A stretch of 64,000 nt of DNA from Lindgomyces ingoldianus (Eukaryota; Ascomycota; Dothideomycetes; Pleosporales; Lindgomycetaceae), in assembly GCF_010093535.1 (NCBI RefSeq), contig NW_022985168.1, forward strand, positions 1,054,827 through 1,118,826, given 5' to 3'. Of the stretch, positions 21,934 to 34,365 are shown piece after piece. The notes beneath the pieces are model-generated. The model searched no databases. It had not been told where the DNA came from and worked only from the letters and a program-made list of their open reading frames with translations. How positions within the stretch are numbered: position 1 is the stretch's first letter; each line of letters begins with the position of its first letter. A program made the position numbers and the translations under genes.

Positions 21934-22329
21934 CGACCCTGGCTCGACCCTGACTCGACCTGGCCCCAACTCTGCCCTGCCCCCTGATGTACCCCTATTC
22001 CCCCATGTATTTAGTCGCACCTCGCCCCTGTAGCTAGCTCAGTAGTTTTCTAATATCCTCTGTACAAGACCTATAGGTGTTAATAGAAATTCCTAGGTTC
22101 TAAGTCCCCACGCACTTCTATATGCCTCTAAGTAGATTCCTACCGCATTTAGACCTATCGTCTTGCCTGTGCTATTACATTATATTAGAAAACTTACTTT
22201 TGCTAGTAACAGCCTTATTAATAATATTACACTAATTATTTATTTAACTACGTCTAAGCTCTAAGACGTGTCTAATTTAGTTTAGATTATAATACTTACA
22301 CACTATTATATTAAACTATTTAGTTTATA

Positions 22330-24169
22330 ACATGGTCCACAAGCGAATGTTCAACACAAGCGAGTGTTCCGCCCCACCACTAAATTTAACTTTAAAGACT
22401 ATTAATTTAACAACGCAAAAATATACTATATAAAATAAACTACTATAGGATTATTTAATATCCTTACATGTACAAGAGTTATGCCTAGGCTTGTTGCAGC
22501 GCTTGCAGCGCTGTGCGCGCGCTGCGCTGCTTTTAGCAGTTAACTCCTCCTAAGGCATTTTACTACCTTCTGCTATACTAGTAAGCTTCTAAGTACTTAA
22601 CTTAAAGCCTTAATAACTTATTAGAGTTTTTTTTTTTTAAATTTACTTTTTTTTACGCTGCTTGCGCTTTGTAGCTGCCTTATAGGCCCTCTCTAGGGCA
22701 GCTGCTTAATTACGCTGTAAAACAGCAACATAAGCTATTTTAGTAGCGCCCTTACTTAGCTGCTTTACTAGATTAAGCATAGTAAAAGAAAATAAATTTT
22801 AATGCCTTTAAATCTAATTATATAGTAAAGTTAACTAAGCCTTAACCTTATAAAAATTGCTAGGTGTTTAAGCCTCCTAAGCAGTATTTAGTAGTAGAGT
22901 AGCTAGCTAATTAGGTAGCTGTATATTAAGCTTTAAGAGCACTAGCTCTAGGTTAAATAGGACTAGTCCTGTAGCTCTAAAGCCTGTGCAGATATTATTT
23001 ATTATAATTAAGCAACTAAATGCTGCTTTAAAGGCTAGTAGAAAGGTTAGCTTGTTAATATAGTTAATCTAGTAGTAGATTAACTAGCTAATTTTAGTAC
23101 TATACGCGCACTTTAACAGCAAAAAGCAGCTAACGTTAAGCGGCTGTAGAATATGTGACGCGTGTGCTGGCATACAGAGCGCTATAATACGCCTCTGCTT
23201 ACAGAGCTTTAGAAATTTAACAGAGTAATAGCTCTTATAGCTATTAAAAATAAGTAGCTACTATAAGCCTACTAAGCAATCTTTTATGTGCAAATTAAAG
23301 TGCTCTAGCTATATAATTCTATATTTATTAGTTATCTAGCTGTTATTGCTAACACTAATAGCCTAGTCCTTTAGTATATCTTTATCCTTATACTAGGCAG
23401 ATAGGTAATGCTTGCCTTTAAAGATTATGTACAAAGGTATTGCCTACCTATCTGCGTTAATGCCTGCAATAACTGTCACCTATTTACAGTTGCCTAGCTA
23501 TATAGCCTTTAGCTAATTATGTCTATCTGTGCCTATAATAACTATTTAGCTTAATATAACCCCTATCTAAAAGCCTGTCTTGTTAAAATTATATGTGTCC
23601 TAATCTATAATGCTGTACTTTAATTATGTAGCCTCTATAAGCTTAAACTACTTGCTTATAATTACTAAATCTTTGCATTTTGCTTGTTAGTAATTGTACA
23701 GTTAGCTAAGGTAGGTTTTAACTGCTAGCGTACGCGCAACAAAGTTAGATAGCTAGTTAATACCTGCTAGTAGAGCGCTGCGCTTAGTAAGAAGCTTGTT
23801 AGCTATCTCTTGTACAGCACCTAGAGTAGGCGCAAATCCTTAGAAATCTAGATTAAGTATATGCTTAATAATTACCTCCTCTTCTAGCTTTGTAAGCTTC
23901 TTGTTGTTAGCTATACAGTTGTGTTGCATAGTTATCCCTGCGCGTTGTTAGCAGAGAGCTATTTAATTAACATTATAGAGTGCTGCAGTGCGCCTCTTAG
24001 TTAAAGACGCGTCTCTATTAAGAGCTTAAATAGCTAGGTTAATTCTAGCCTCTTTTAAAGATAATTAATTATATAGTTGTTAATGCATCGCAGTTAGTAG
24101 TAGGTTAGCTGCGTTTTAGTGGTGGGGCGGAACACTCGCTTGTGTTGAACATTCGCTTGTGGACCATGT
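22330..24169 (-). mobile_element. T3, Fot1-type Tc1/mariner-pogo transposon, 1840 bp
   Basis: Perfect inverted repeats of about 54 bp (ACATGGTCCACAAGCGAA...) with TA at 22328-22329 and 24170-24171. Each TIR has the motif AAGCGARTGTTC twice. On the minus strand, parts of a Fot1 transposase can be followed, including CMPAHASHILQPL-like text (about 23110-23190), typical of the DDE domain; many stops are present, so it is inactive. Length matches Fot1 (about 1.9 kb). Confidence 0.88.
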
Positions 24170-24171
24170 TA

Positions 24172-24958
24172 GATAAGATACTAGAAACTTTCTATTAACT
24201 AAAGCCTTTAGGTTTAGAACTTTCTATCTCTTATAATTAGAATTACTTTTAGAAAAGTTATAAAGAGTGCGCTAAGGTAGAAACCTAAAGACTACTAATA
24301 ACTTATTAGAATTAGAGGCAACTGCTAATGTCTAACTAACTACACTTTAATTCTAGAATTAAGATACGCTCTAGCTAAGGTAAGCCCTTTAAAGTTAATT
24401 AATAATCTATGTTAATAGCTAAACCTGCTTCTATAGCACCTAAAGCTATACTCTTACCTAATTTAAAGTTAACCCCTAGTAGTATATTTATTAATAATTA
24501 AATTACTTAATTATAAGTATAGCTTAAGCAGCTAATCTAGCTAAAAACTACTAGTTAACTTTTACTAACTACTAAATTACCTCTAATAACACCCTGTACT
24601 ACCTTTGCTACTCTAAGTGTAAAAGACTTTTTAGGCACTTCTTAGACCTAGTAAATCTACCTTACTAAACACACGCTTAAGATTAGAATCCTTATAGATA
24701 GTAAAGAACCTATGTTTAAATAATAGCAAGCCTTTATTATATATAGACTTAACATTAATTTAGATTACTATTAGAGCAAGCGCGCACGCATGGCATTAAT
24801 ATAGGGACACACAGCTAGTATCGCGAAGGATTATCTAGAGCTAGGATACCTAGCTAAATTAGACTAGTTTTAGTTTAAGAAGGCAGAGGACACAATAGTA
24901 ATACTTTGTACTATAATCACTACTAATAGAGACTATTAGTCTACAGAGGAGGGGGTAG
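24172..24958 (+). other. LTR-S1 internal region, right part, with polypurine tract
   Basis: About 790 bp without coding sense in any frame. The last 16 bases before the LTR (ACAGAGGAGGGGGTAG) are the polypurine tract that primes plus-strand DNA synthesis. Confidence 0.6.
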
Positions 24959-26097
24959 TGTAACAATTCTTGTTCTATCTTAGGTCGCCTAGAACCTATC
25001 TGAAGGGTCTCTGTATTAGCTCCAACCCTAGCTTAACCCTGACTCGACCTAGCCCTAACTCTGCCCTGCCCCCTGCTGTACCCCTATTCCTCTATGTATT
25101 TAGTCGCACCTTGCCTCTGTAGCTAGCTTAGTAGTTTTTTAATATCCTTTGTACAAGGCCTATAGATGTTAATAGAAATTCCTAGGTTCTAAGTCCCCAC
25201 GCACTTCTATATGCCTCTAAGTGGATTCCCACCGCATTTAGACCTATTGTCTTGCCTGTGCTGTTACACTTTTAAATTTTTATAAAAAGCTTTTTTATAG
25301 TTATAGTTATACTTAAACTTTACTTTAAGCTTTATATAACACTTTATAAATATGCTAGGCTAGTTTATGCTAACATAGCCTAGATTATACTTAGTGTGTA
25401 AGGAATTAACTATATTAGCTACAGCTACTAGCTAAAAGGAAAATTCTTATGCTTACTAATTACCTACTTTTTATTATTACTTAGCTTTTATAAGTTAGCT
25501 ATAAAATTAGCTTATAAAAGTTGTCTAGTGTGTTAGTTATTTATTATTTTTTAAGAGAACTTATATATAGCTATAGCATGTTACTTTAAAAGTGTTACAT
25601 CTTATTTAAAAGCTTAGAGTATAAGCTGTATCTAATATTCTTTTAGCGTGTTAGAGTAGTGTTGTTAGGAATATATTAGTATAAAAAAAGTAGTTTAATA
25701 GAGTCTTAGTAAAAGCAACTTAGGTGTGTAAGCAACTTACCTATAGTGTATGTTATTTTAAATACTATACTTAGCTTTAATTTTCTTTATAAGGCTAAAC
25801 TAGCTTTAAATTACTTTAAAAAATTTATAAATTACTTTTTTATAGTTATACTTATACTTAAACTTTTCTTTAAGCTTTAAATAACACTTAATAAACATAC
25901 TAAGCTAGTTTATACTAATATAGTCTAAATTATACTTAGTGTGTAAAAGATTAGCTATATTTGCTATAGCTACTAGCTAAAAGAAAACTCTTTTCTATCT
26001 AGCTTAAGTATATGCTTAATAATTACTTACTTTTTATTATTATTTAGCTTTTATAAGTTAGCTATAAAACTACCTTATAAAAGTTATTTAGTATATT

Positions 26098-26309
26098 TGT
26101 TGAATAGGCTCCATGCTAGCTATGCAAAGCAAAGAGGTTTGCACAGTGTACACATCGCGCGGGGGGGGTTTGCAGGTAACTAGTGTTGATTCTTCTTGTT
26201 CTAATTCTGTGCGAAGGAAAGGGGTATTTATCTGTCTGTGCGTACAACTGTGACATAAGACTATAACACATAACGCCTAACTGCGTATCTAAATATTGCT
26301 ATTTAAACA
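26098..26309 (-). repeat. Copia-2 left LTR (212 bp)
   Basis: Contains a G-run GCGCGGGGGGGGTTTGCAGG (26157-26176) shared with the right LTR. It has more retained CpG than its partner. Confidence 0.85.
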
Positions 26310-26973
26310 CTAGCAACCTTTTCTTTTTCCTTTATACAGACCTTACCTAGTCTGCTCTACTTATACTTATAATATAACGCCCTATTTATTATCTTATATA
26401 GGCCTAAGTTTATTAACTAACACTTTAACTCTAATAGTTAGTTAGTTGTATAAAATTAGTTTCTTAAAAGTAGAGTTTAGCGCCTTCTTTATATAAGCAT
26501 CTACTAGGTTATTTTTTCTATTAATTTACTTAATTTTTATCATCTTTTTTTTCTTATATAATTTTTAAATTAACATAATATTAATTAGTTATAGGCTTTT
26601 TTTATTTATTATACTAAGCTTTACAAGACATTTATACAGAGATCTTCAATCTATGCATAGTATAATAAGTATTAGAGGTAGTCTAATCATATGTATAATT
26701 TAGTTAATTATTATTCTTAGTGTAATTACACAGTTAAATCCTTTTACTATTCTATATAGTTTACTAGCTAGTATAGAGCAAGTAACATGTTTACATTTAA
26801 AGAAGTTCTAGTATAAAATATTACTTATAATTTTAAAGTTGTATAAGTTTTTAGTGCGCTGCTTTATTTTAAGAATAATAAAAAAGCTAAGCTATAAACT
26901 TAAGTTTTTATTATTTATAAATAATCTATTAGTAAAGATAAACAACTTTATATAAAAAAAATTAAATAGTATG

Positions 26974-27135
26974 TGTCGCAACTGCTAATTAGAGAGCAAT
27001 AAGAAGCAAGTCTATTAACTATAAAAGGCTTATAAAGAGCCTACCTATGTAGTAGGAGCTCTAGCGCTAAGTGTCTTAGGCTGCTTGTCTAAAACACAGG
27101 CGCAACACTAGGACTATATGCTCTCTTACACAACA
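26974..27135 (+). mobile_element. solo LTR, 162 bp (family also at 647)
   Basis: From TGTCGCAACTGCTAATTAG to TTACACAACA with a perfect duplication GTATG (26969-26973, 27136-27140). Confidence 0.88.
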
Positions 27136-27414
27136 GTATGTATAATAATTCTGAATTTTAATTATTAATTTACTATTAAATTTATATATTTAAGGCCTTA
27201 ATATTGTTATATAATAGTAACATAACTTAAGCAGTAGTAAATAAGTTAAATGCTGCCTCTAGTTAACACACTAACATAATATAGGCACCTTGTGCGCGCT
27301 GTTTAATGTACCTCTGTGTAGCGTTCTCTATGTTTAGGTCTACTATATAGAGGTTCTTAGCTTATTTTTTCTAAGTTAATAAAATTATAGTTTTATTTTA
27401 TATAACGTACCTAA

Positions 27415-28536
27415 CAGGTTGGCCGGCCACACGGGTTGGCCGGCCACTTTTGCTAAGCCCCCACTAAACTCTACCTATCTACATAATGCCTTAACAATAA
27501 CACTAGATTAAATCTTCTAAAGAACGTTAGATACAGCTTGCTCTTTAGGCTCTTAAATAAGACTTAAAACTCTCCTTGCAACACGCTGCAGCTATCTATA
27601 ATATCTCTCACACAACACTAAGCAATTAACGCGCTAGACAGCCTTCACAAGCAGAATGCTAGCCTAAATTAAGGAATCTAACTAAGCTTAAAAAGAAGGT
27701 AGTTGTTAAGCACATACTTAAGCTTATTACACGTAGATTTCTCTTTAGGCTTGCAGCTATAGCTAATATAGCTAATTCCTTACCTACAAAGCGCAATCTA
27801 GGCTAGGTTAGCTTAAACTAGACTAGTATGTAGGTTAAGCACTGCCCTAAGTTTATAATAAAGTTTAATTATAAGTATAATTATAAAAGAGCGCTCTACA
27901 AAGATCTAAAAGTTATCTAGGGCTAGTTTTGCCTAGTAGCTAACATAAAAGCTAAGTACAGTATCTAAAATAAAGATAGGTATAACTTTAACAAGTTAAG
28001 CTTTATAATAAGCTAAATATTAACTAGAGCAGTTATTACAGCTTTAGAGAAACAAAGACAGCTAAAGGCAATACAGTAAAGTAATAAAAAGTAGACTATA
28101 GTTATCTAAAGCATTAACATAATAAAGTAAGCTATAAGATTACAAAGCTTTAAGCAGCAAATAAAGCTGCTATGTAATGTAGATTACATAAAAGGAAGCA
28201 GATTTAGGCAAAAGAGACCTTAATAGTTAAGAATAGAGCTTATCTAACTGCTTTAAAGGAGTTTAGAGCGCGTAGTAATAGAAAGAAGCTAAAGACGCAG
28301 GTGCATGCTAAAAAAAGTAAGCTAAGTTAAAGGTAATATAGGCAGTGCAATTAAACTAGGCATAACTTGCGTATGTGTAAGCAAGTAGTAGAAGTAGACT
28401 CTAAATAATATCTTATGTTGTATTACTCTATACAGGGCTAAAGTAGGCTGTTTTGCGAGAGAATAGGGTGGTTTTAGTAGAGGCTTAGCAAAAGTGGCCG
28501 GCTAACCCGTGTGGCCGGCCAACCTGTTAGGTACGT
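27415..28536 (+). mobile_element. T1-E, deletion derivative of T1
   Basis: Ends ACGTACCTAACAGG and CCTGTTAGGTACGT, TA at 27413-27414 and 28537-28538. It has the same internal deletion as T1-A and T1-D. It is the best copy for reading the transposase N-terminal part on the plus strand (about 27560-28080): helix-turn-helix-like AAAIYNISHTTLSN, then KVVVKHILKL, then YNFNKLSF corresponding to YNFDETGF of pogo transposases. The DDE core is missing. Confidence 0.87.
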
Positions 28537-28538
28537 TA

Positions 28539-28786
28539 AGCTAAATCTTTTTTTATTAAATTTTATAGGCTATTTATGTAATAGTATTATTTTAGGCTTT
28601 ACATAAAATTTAGCTTTCTACAGCTTTTCTTCTTTATATTACGCAAAATTAGTTATAATAATACTAAAAGTGTTATTTATTTATAGCTCTATAATTTTAA
28701 ATGTTTTTATGCCTTTATACATAATTAATAGGCATAGATTATATAAAAAGGTTTTTATGTAAAGTTTATTTTTATAGTAGTTATAG
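28539..28786 (-). other. Copia-2 internal piece between T1-E and T2-e
   Basis: AT-rich with stops in all frames; by position it would belong to the RNase H end of pol. Confidence 0.4.
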
Positions 28787-28877
28787 TAACGTACTTCTGT
28801 CAGATATGCGCACCTACTGTCAAGACAGGAGGAACGTTTGACGAAAGCTGCTACATAGTACGAGCAATAAGCTCGAA

Positions 28878-29382
28878 NNNNNNNNNNNNNNNNNNNNNNN
28901 NNNNNNNNNNNNNNNNNNNNNNNNNNNNNNNNNNNNNNNNNNNNNNNNNNNNNNNNNNNNNNNNNNNNNNNNNNNNNNNNNNNNNNNNNNNNNNNNNNNN
29001 NNNNNNNNNNNNNNNNNNNNNNNNNNNNNNNNNNNNNNNNNNNNNNNNNNNNNNNNNNNNNNNNNNNNNNNNNNNNNNNNNNNNNNNNNNNNNNNNNNNN
29101 NNNNNNNNNNNNNNNNNNNNNNNNNNNNNNNNNNNNNNNNNNNNNNNNNNNNNNNNNNNNNNNNNNNNNNNNNNNNNNNNNNNNNNNNNNNNNNNNNNNN
29201 NNNNNNNNNNNNNNNNNNNNNNNNNNNNNNNNNNNNNNNNNNNNNNNNNNNNNNNNNNNNNNNNNNNNNNNNNNNNNNNNNNNNNNNNNNNNNNNNNNNN
29301 NNNNNNNNNNNNNNNNNNNNNNNNNNNNNNNNNNNNNNNNNNNNNNNNNNNNNNNNNNNNNNNNNNNNNNNNNNNNNNNNNN
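28878..29382. other. assembly gap (505 N)
   Basis: Unknown bases cover the rest of the left LTR of Copia-1 copy 2, including its minisatellite, and the start of gag. Gag-like sequence resumes at 29383. Confidence 1.
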
Positions 29383-32300
29383 CTCCAAACCAAGAGCTCT
29401 AGAGATGCCGCTAATAGCTGAGTTTTCACCAGCCTCCAACGTTAAAACGCCTACGCACATGAACAAGCTATTAATAAGCAGTGTTAGAGCCTTTAAAGAA
29501 GCCATTAAATACTACAAGATTAAGGCTAACAAGTACAAGAGTAACAGACATAATTATAAAAGAGAGCAATTAAGCCTCTAACAGATTATTGTCTTTATCT
29601 AGTTAATAGTTAGCCCGCATCTGCAGTGTACATGCTGTTCCCTAGATTAACTACTTAGACAGTGGATTATAAACTTTAAAGCTACAGTAGGTGTTAACAA
29701 CTAATTTAAACAAAAACATGCGCGCAACTAATATAATGCATCCTTAAAGCTGCTAAGAAACGCAAGCATATAGGACCTGTGGCTAGCAGAGTATAATTAC
29801 GCTGCCACAGAAGCGGAGACACAAAATGTTCTAGAAACAACGCAGTTTAATGCTGTAGCAAAGGACTTTCTAACTACTATAAATAAAGTCGCCCCTTATT
29901 AGTCTACAACCTTTTAGAAAAGCAGACAGTTCGCACTAAACATAAATTAAAAAGAAATAATAAAGCACTTTTAAGAACATATAATGTTAAATTATCTAAT
30001 ATATATAGGAAAGTATAAAGCTACCTTTACAACAGATAACTTATTATATCTTGCTAAAAGTAGGAAGACCACCTAGGGCATAAACAGGGACGCCTGTAGT
30101 GCAGAAGTTACAATGTTAAGAAAATAGAGTAGACCTTAACATTAATGTTATTAAGAAGATAACAGGAAGTTATTTTTAAGCTAAAAACCTGCTAAAACAG
30201 GAGGCACTAAATGTCCTGCATACAAACACATCTATGCGCTAAAGGACTGCTTCTATGTCTATCTAGACAGAGCACTAGACTAGTAGATGCTAAATAAGAG
30301 AGTTAAAAAGCTTGTAGCATTAAAGCGCAAGCACAACTTAGAATTTTAAGGCCTGCTAAGAGGGCAGCGCAGACATAATTTAAAGATACTAACTCTAAAG
30401 AGTTTACATATACTTATGCTAGAGATACAAGAAAACTAACTTAAAGGCTAGAAAGTATTAAGAGTTAAGGCAGCTACATTGCTAGCTATAGTTAATTTAA
30501 ACTAGAATAGATATCTACTAAGAGAATTATTTATCCTTAACTTAGGCTTAATATGCTATATTATAAATAATCTTAATTAGATCTATAACTATTATTTACT
30601 AACACTAGAAAACTTTATCTAGTCTAAAAACTCTTACATATAGATTTAAGGCTATAGATTAATTACACTAAGCCTAAAAAGCAAGCATAGAACACATAGT
30701 TAAGCATATAGTCTTGTACTACATAACGCTGCACTGTGCCTAGACCTGCTGTGCAACCTAGTCTTGTTCTGCCTACTGCAACAGAAAGGAATCTAGTAGG
30801 ACACACAAGCAGAGCTGACTGCTTTAAAGGCCTTAGACAGGATAATAATTAGAGATCTTATAGAGATCTATAGCTAATAGGTGTTAGAGTACTATCTACT
30901 ACAGGAGGGCTTATATTATACACACATAATTAACATAAGAACTAAATGTAGTCTATAAAAGGCATTAGCAGAGCTATAGCATAAGCGTCTAGGACACTCT
31001 AGACTAGCTACACTTTAACACCTTGTACAGTAAGCTAAGGGGGTGTGAATTAAAGAAATTATAACAGTCTAATGTAACTTATATAGTAGAGCTAAGATAT
31101 AATAATAAATTAGCTGCGCACTGTAAATTAGTAATAGTAGACCTAGTAAAAGACTGTTAATTAATTTTTATACATATAAAGCATAAAGCATTATAAAAGA
31201 GCAGAGTTAAATGCTAATTACTAATAAGTATTCTAGCCTTTAGTAGGACCTTTACTTTAAAGATAATAGGCCTACTAAATTAATTATTAAAGCTTTTATA
31301 ATCTTTATCCTTTTTTTAAAAAACTATTATAACATTACTGTAAAAGTTATTAAAGCTAACAACAAGATTATAATAGTAAAACTAGAGGTAGAATGCTAGC
31401 TAGCATTGCATAGAATAACTGTTAAGCTTTTAGCACTAGATACATAAGCCTAGAACAAAGAAGCTAAACGCTTAGAGGGTGTAAACAAGAAGAAGTTACA
31501 GGCTATGTAACTAGATGCTAACCTACTATAAGACATATAGCCATACATTACTAGAGCAGGCGTATACCTATACAATTAGACGCTGAACTATGCTAATAAC
31601 TAGAAGACACTATATAAGATCTTCTTTACATAAGCAGCTTTAAATAATAAAGTTGTTATATTAATTTAAAAGCTAAGCTTTACACATCTAAAAGCCTATA
31701 GCTATAAAGCATTTATAATAACTAATAACACACATTAAAACAAATCTAAGCTACAGAGGCTAGACTTAAAGGCGTAGATTAGATATCTAGTTAGGTACTA
31801 ATTATTAAACATCTACTATGTATAGATACTACTACTAGTAAAAGTAATCTGTACACGCAATGTTATTTTTAATAAACACTTAATTTTTAGCAGTAAGCCT
31901 AAAGACCTAATAGATAACCTTATACATAACATAGTAAAGAAAATTACTATATACATTAGAATAATTAAGCTTCTAACACCTAGTTATTAGCTAAAGACAG
32001 AGTTATTCTATAAAAACAATACTATAGATAATACATTAAATTTTAATAAAGTAGACCTACTAGGCTACTATTAAGAAAAGAAGATTAGAGATAACTATCT
32101 ATCTCCTCTAAATACTCTGCTACCTGTAGCATTGCTTATGCAGTTAATAGCTAGAGCAGCACTAAAGCTAAGCTAAATAGAGTTGTTAAAGACTGTACTA
32201 TAAGCTGCAGCCTTTATAGCTAGCATAAGATCTAGAAGTGTAGGAAAGCATAGTAGTAAAATGCTAGATAAAGCAGCATTAATAAAGATGCTATCTAAAA

Positions 32301-33239
32301 GGAAGACACCTTATAAAAGCTAGCTGCTACCTCTGCTATTAACCTAAAAGCAACTAGAGGAGCACTCTTTATATAAGATGTTTAAGGCAGCAGAAAGAAC
32401 GCACCTAGATAGTTATTAGATAATAAAATCCTAGACAGAGGTCTAGACAAAGCTAATTAAGGCAGCTAGACAGCAGATTCTAGATTGTATGTAGGTGTAC
32501 ACCTATAAGCTTAACAAGCACTATAAATTGCAAAGATGTAAGGCGCAACTAGTAGTCTACAGCAATTAATAGAGAAACATTACTACACAAGATACCTACA
32601 CTGCCACCCTAGCAGAACGCTTATTTTAAATGCTAATAGCAATATCTGCACGCTTTAACCTAGAGCTTAAATAATACAACGTAACTAACGCGTTTGTACA
32701 TGCAGCAATTAACCGCAATATCTACATGCAGATGCTAAGAGGCTATTAGAAACTAGGTATAATACTAAAGCTTTAAAAGGCACTATATAGCCTATAAATT
32801 TCTTCTCTACTCTAGTAACACTACTTTACAACAACTCTTAAAGGCCTTAGGTTCTTAGCTGTCCTACACAAACTTTACTATATAACTAAAGCTAGAATAT
32901 TTGTCTTCTTTTATATAAACAACTTTATTGTTGCGCACAGAAAAGGCTCTAAAGCAAATGCACAGCGTGTAGTAGACTAGTTACAAGAGAAGTATACCCT
33001 AATAAAAGGCAAGGACCTATAATAGTTCCTAGAAGTTAAGATTATTAGAGATTAACAGCAATAAATAATTTAGCTGTTATAGGCCTTATATATTAATAAA
33101 ATAGCTAGGCTAGCTAACAGAAAGGACCTGCAGCATGCTACACCTATAAGTGGGATTAAACTTATGCTGCAATCTAGTTTTGCAACCTTATTAGAGGTAA
33201 ATTAATATTAGCAGAAGATTAGATCTCTGCTCTTTACAG

Positions 33240-33840
33240 CAGTTACTACAAGACTAGACATCGCCTTTGCTACATCACGCCTTGCACAGTTTCTCACGAA
33301 TCCCGCATCTGACCATCAGGATGCAGCCGATCGAGTCATCCTGTACCTACATGCGACACAGACGTACGCACTCTAATTAGGAGGAGAAGACTACCTTGTA
33401 GTAGTAAGCAATGCGTTATTTATAGATAATACACTAGATAGGAAGAGCTTTTAAGGCTATGTTATTTAACTATTTAGCAGATAGATTGCATAGCAAGCAA
33501 ACAAACAAGATATAGTTATAACATTAACAACAAAAGCAGAATTACTTGCACTGTTCTAAGTTGCTAAGAAAGCTATGTTTACAAGAATGCTTCTTAACAA
33601 ACTGCAGGTTAAGCTGCCTAATTTAACTATTATAATCTAGTGCAACAACAAGCAGACAATCTGACTAGTAAACAAAGAGATATCTTAACTTTAAACTAAG
33701 CTCCAACATGTTAACATCCATAACCACTGGCTCTAACAGGAAGTCTCTCGACAAACGATCAAGGTTGTCCATGTCCCCTCTAGCGAGATGCTTGCAGACG
33801 GACTCACTAAAGCGCTTCTAGCTAGCAAATGGCCAAGCTT
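33240..33840 (+). pseudogene. Copia-1 reverse transcriptase/RNase H tail remnant
   Basis: The conserved copia text RLDIAFATSRLAQ, then DAADRVILYLHATQTYAL, and further on QTIKVVHVPSSEMLADG can be read in the plus strand, separated by mutational stops. GC content is higher here than in the pol centre, so this end of the element is less RIP-mutated. Confidence 0.75.
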
Positions 33841-33992
33841 TCTTTAGCAAATTCAGCTAGTTGACGTCAGGGAGAGGATAGTCAGTCAGGAAGCGGATAT
33901 GGAAGAGATTGAAGCAAGAATGGAAGCCCTAGAAGCATACTAACGATGCGCAATCAGGAACCAGCTTGAAGCATGTCCAAGCTGAGGGGGTG

Positions 33993-34365
33993 TGTCAGAT
34001 ATGCGCACCTACTGTCAAGACAGGAGGAACGTTTGACAAAAGCTGCTACATAGTACGAGCAATAAGCTCGAACAGTATGTCGCTGCAAATTGCTGCATTT
34101 TGCAGCATGTTGCAGCATGTTGCAGCAAATTGCAGCATTTTACAGCATGTTGCAGCAAATTGCAGCATGTTGCAAGCTGGTCGCGCATAGGGCTAGTGCG
34201 CGAGGGACTCGGATCGGCAGAACAAAAAGCCGAGCAACACGAGTAGAGCAGAAAAAAAGGATCGATAAGTCAACACAATCAATACAATCAATCAATCATC
34301 CCATACATCATATCCAAACCCATCATTCATCTCAGGAAGCCCAGAAACAGTGCTTCAATCTGACA
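33993..34365 (+). repeat. Copia-1 copy 2, right LTR (373 bp)
   Basis: TGTCAGATATGCGCACC to TTCAATCTGACA. It carries the 10-bp repeat (TGCAGCATGT/TGCAGCAAAT variants) at about 34083-34173. Confidence 0.88.

Larger units (their letters stand above)
21560..25268 (+). mobile_element. LTR-S1, non-autonomous LTR retrotransposon
   Basis: The LTRs are 21560-22179 (309 bp once a nested LTR is removed) and 24959-25268 (310 bp), both TGTAAC to TTACA. Flanks CTTTC/CTTTT (21555-21559 and 25269-25273) fit a 5-bp duplication with one RIP change. A polypurine tract ACAGAGGAGGGGGTAG precedes the right LTR. Removing T3 leaves an internal region of only about 940 bp, AT-rich with stops in all frames and no gag or pol signature, so the element depended on another for movement. 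Confidence 0.82.
20530..25753. mobile_element. T2-d, foldback derivative of T2 carrying TRIM-2 and LTR-S1
   Basis: Left end ACGTACACTATAGGCAAG, right end TAGTGTATGT, with TA at 20528-20529 and 25754-25755. Without inserts it has the same arm-loop-arm structure as T2-c, with the junction at about 21441. TRIM-2 sits in the left arm and LTR-S1 in the right arm. Confidence 0.75.
28798..34365 (+). mobile_element. Copia-1 copy 2, Ty1/copia LTR retrotransposon (degraded, with gap)
   Basis: Flanked by a perfect ACTTC duplication (28793-28797, 34366-34370). The left LTR starts TGTCAGATATGCGCACC at 28798 and runs into unknown bases; the right LTR is 33993-34365. Readable plus-strand pol fragments: TTRLDIAFATSRLAQFLTNP (about 33240-33310), the end of the reverse transcriptase region, and VPSSEMLADGLTKAL (about 33770-33820), the RNase H end. 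The tract GCTGAGGGGGTG precedes the right LTR. Frames are otherwise broken by RIP stops. Confidence 0.9.

Noticed and set aside
28681..29505. Long open frame of 274 codons on the minus strand
   Set aside because: Most of it is unknown bases in the assembly gap; the ends are LTR and antisense gag.
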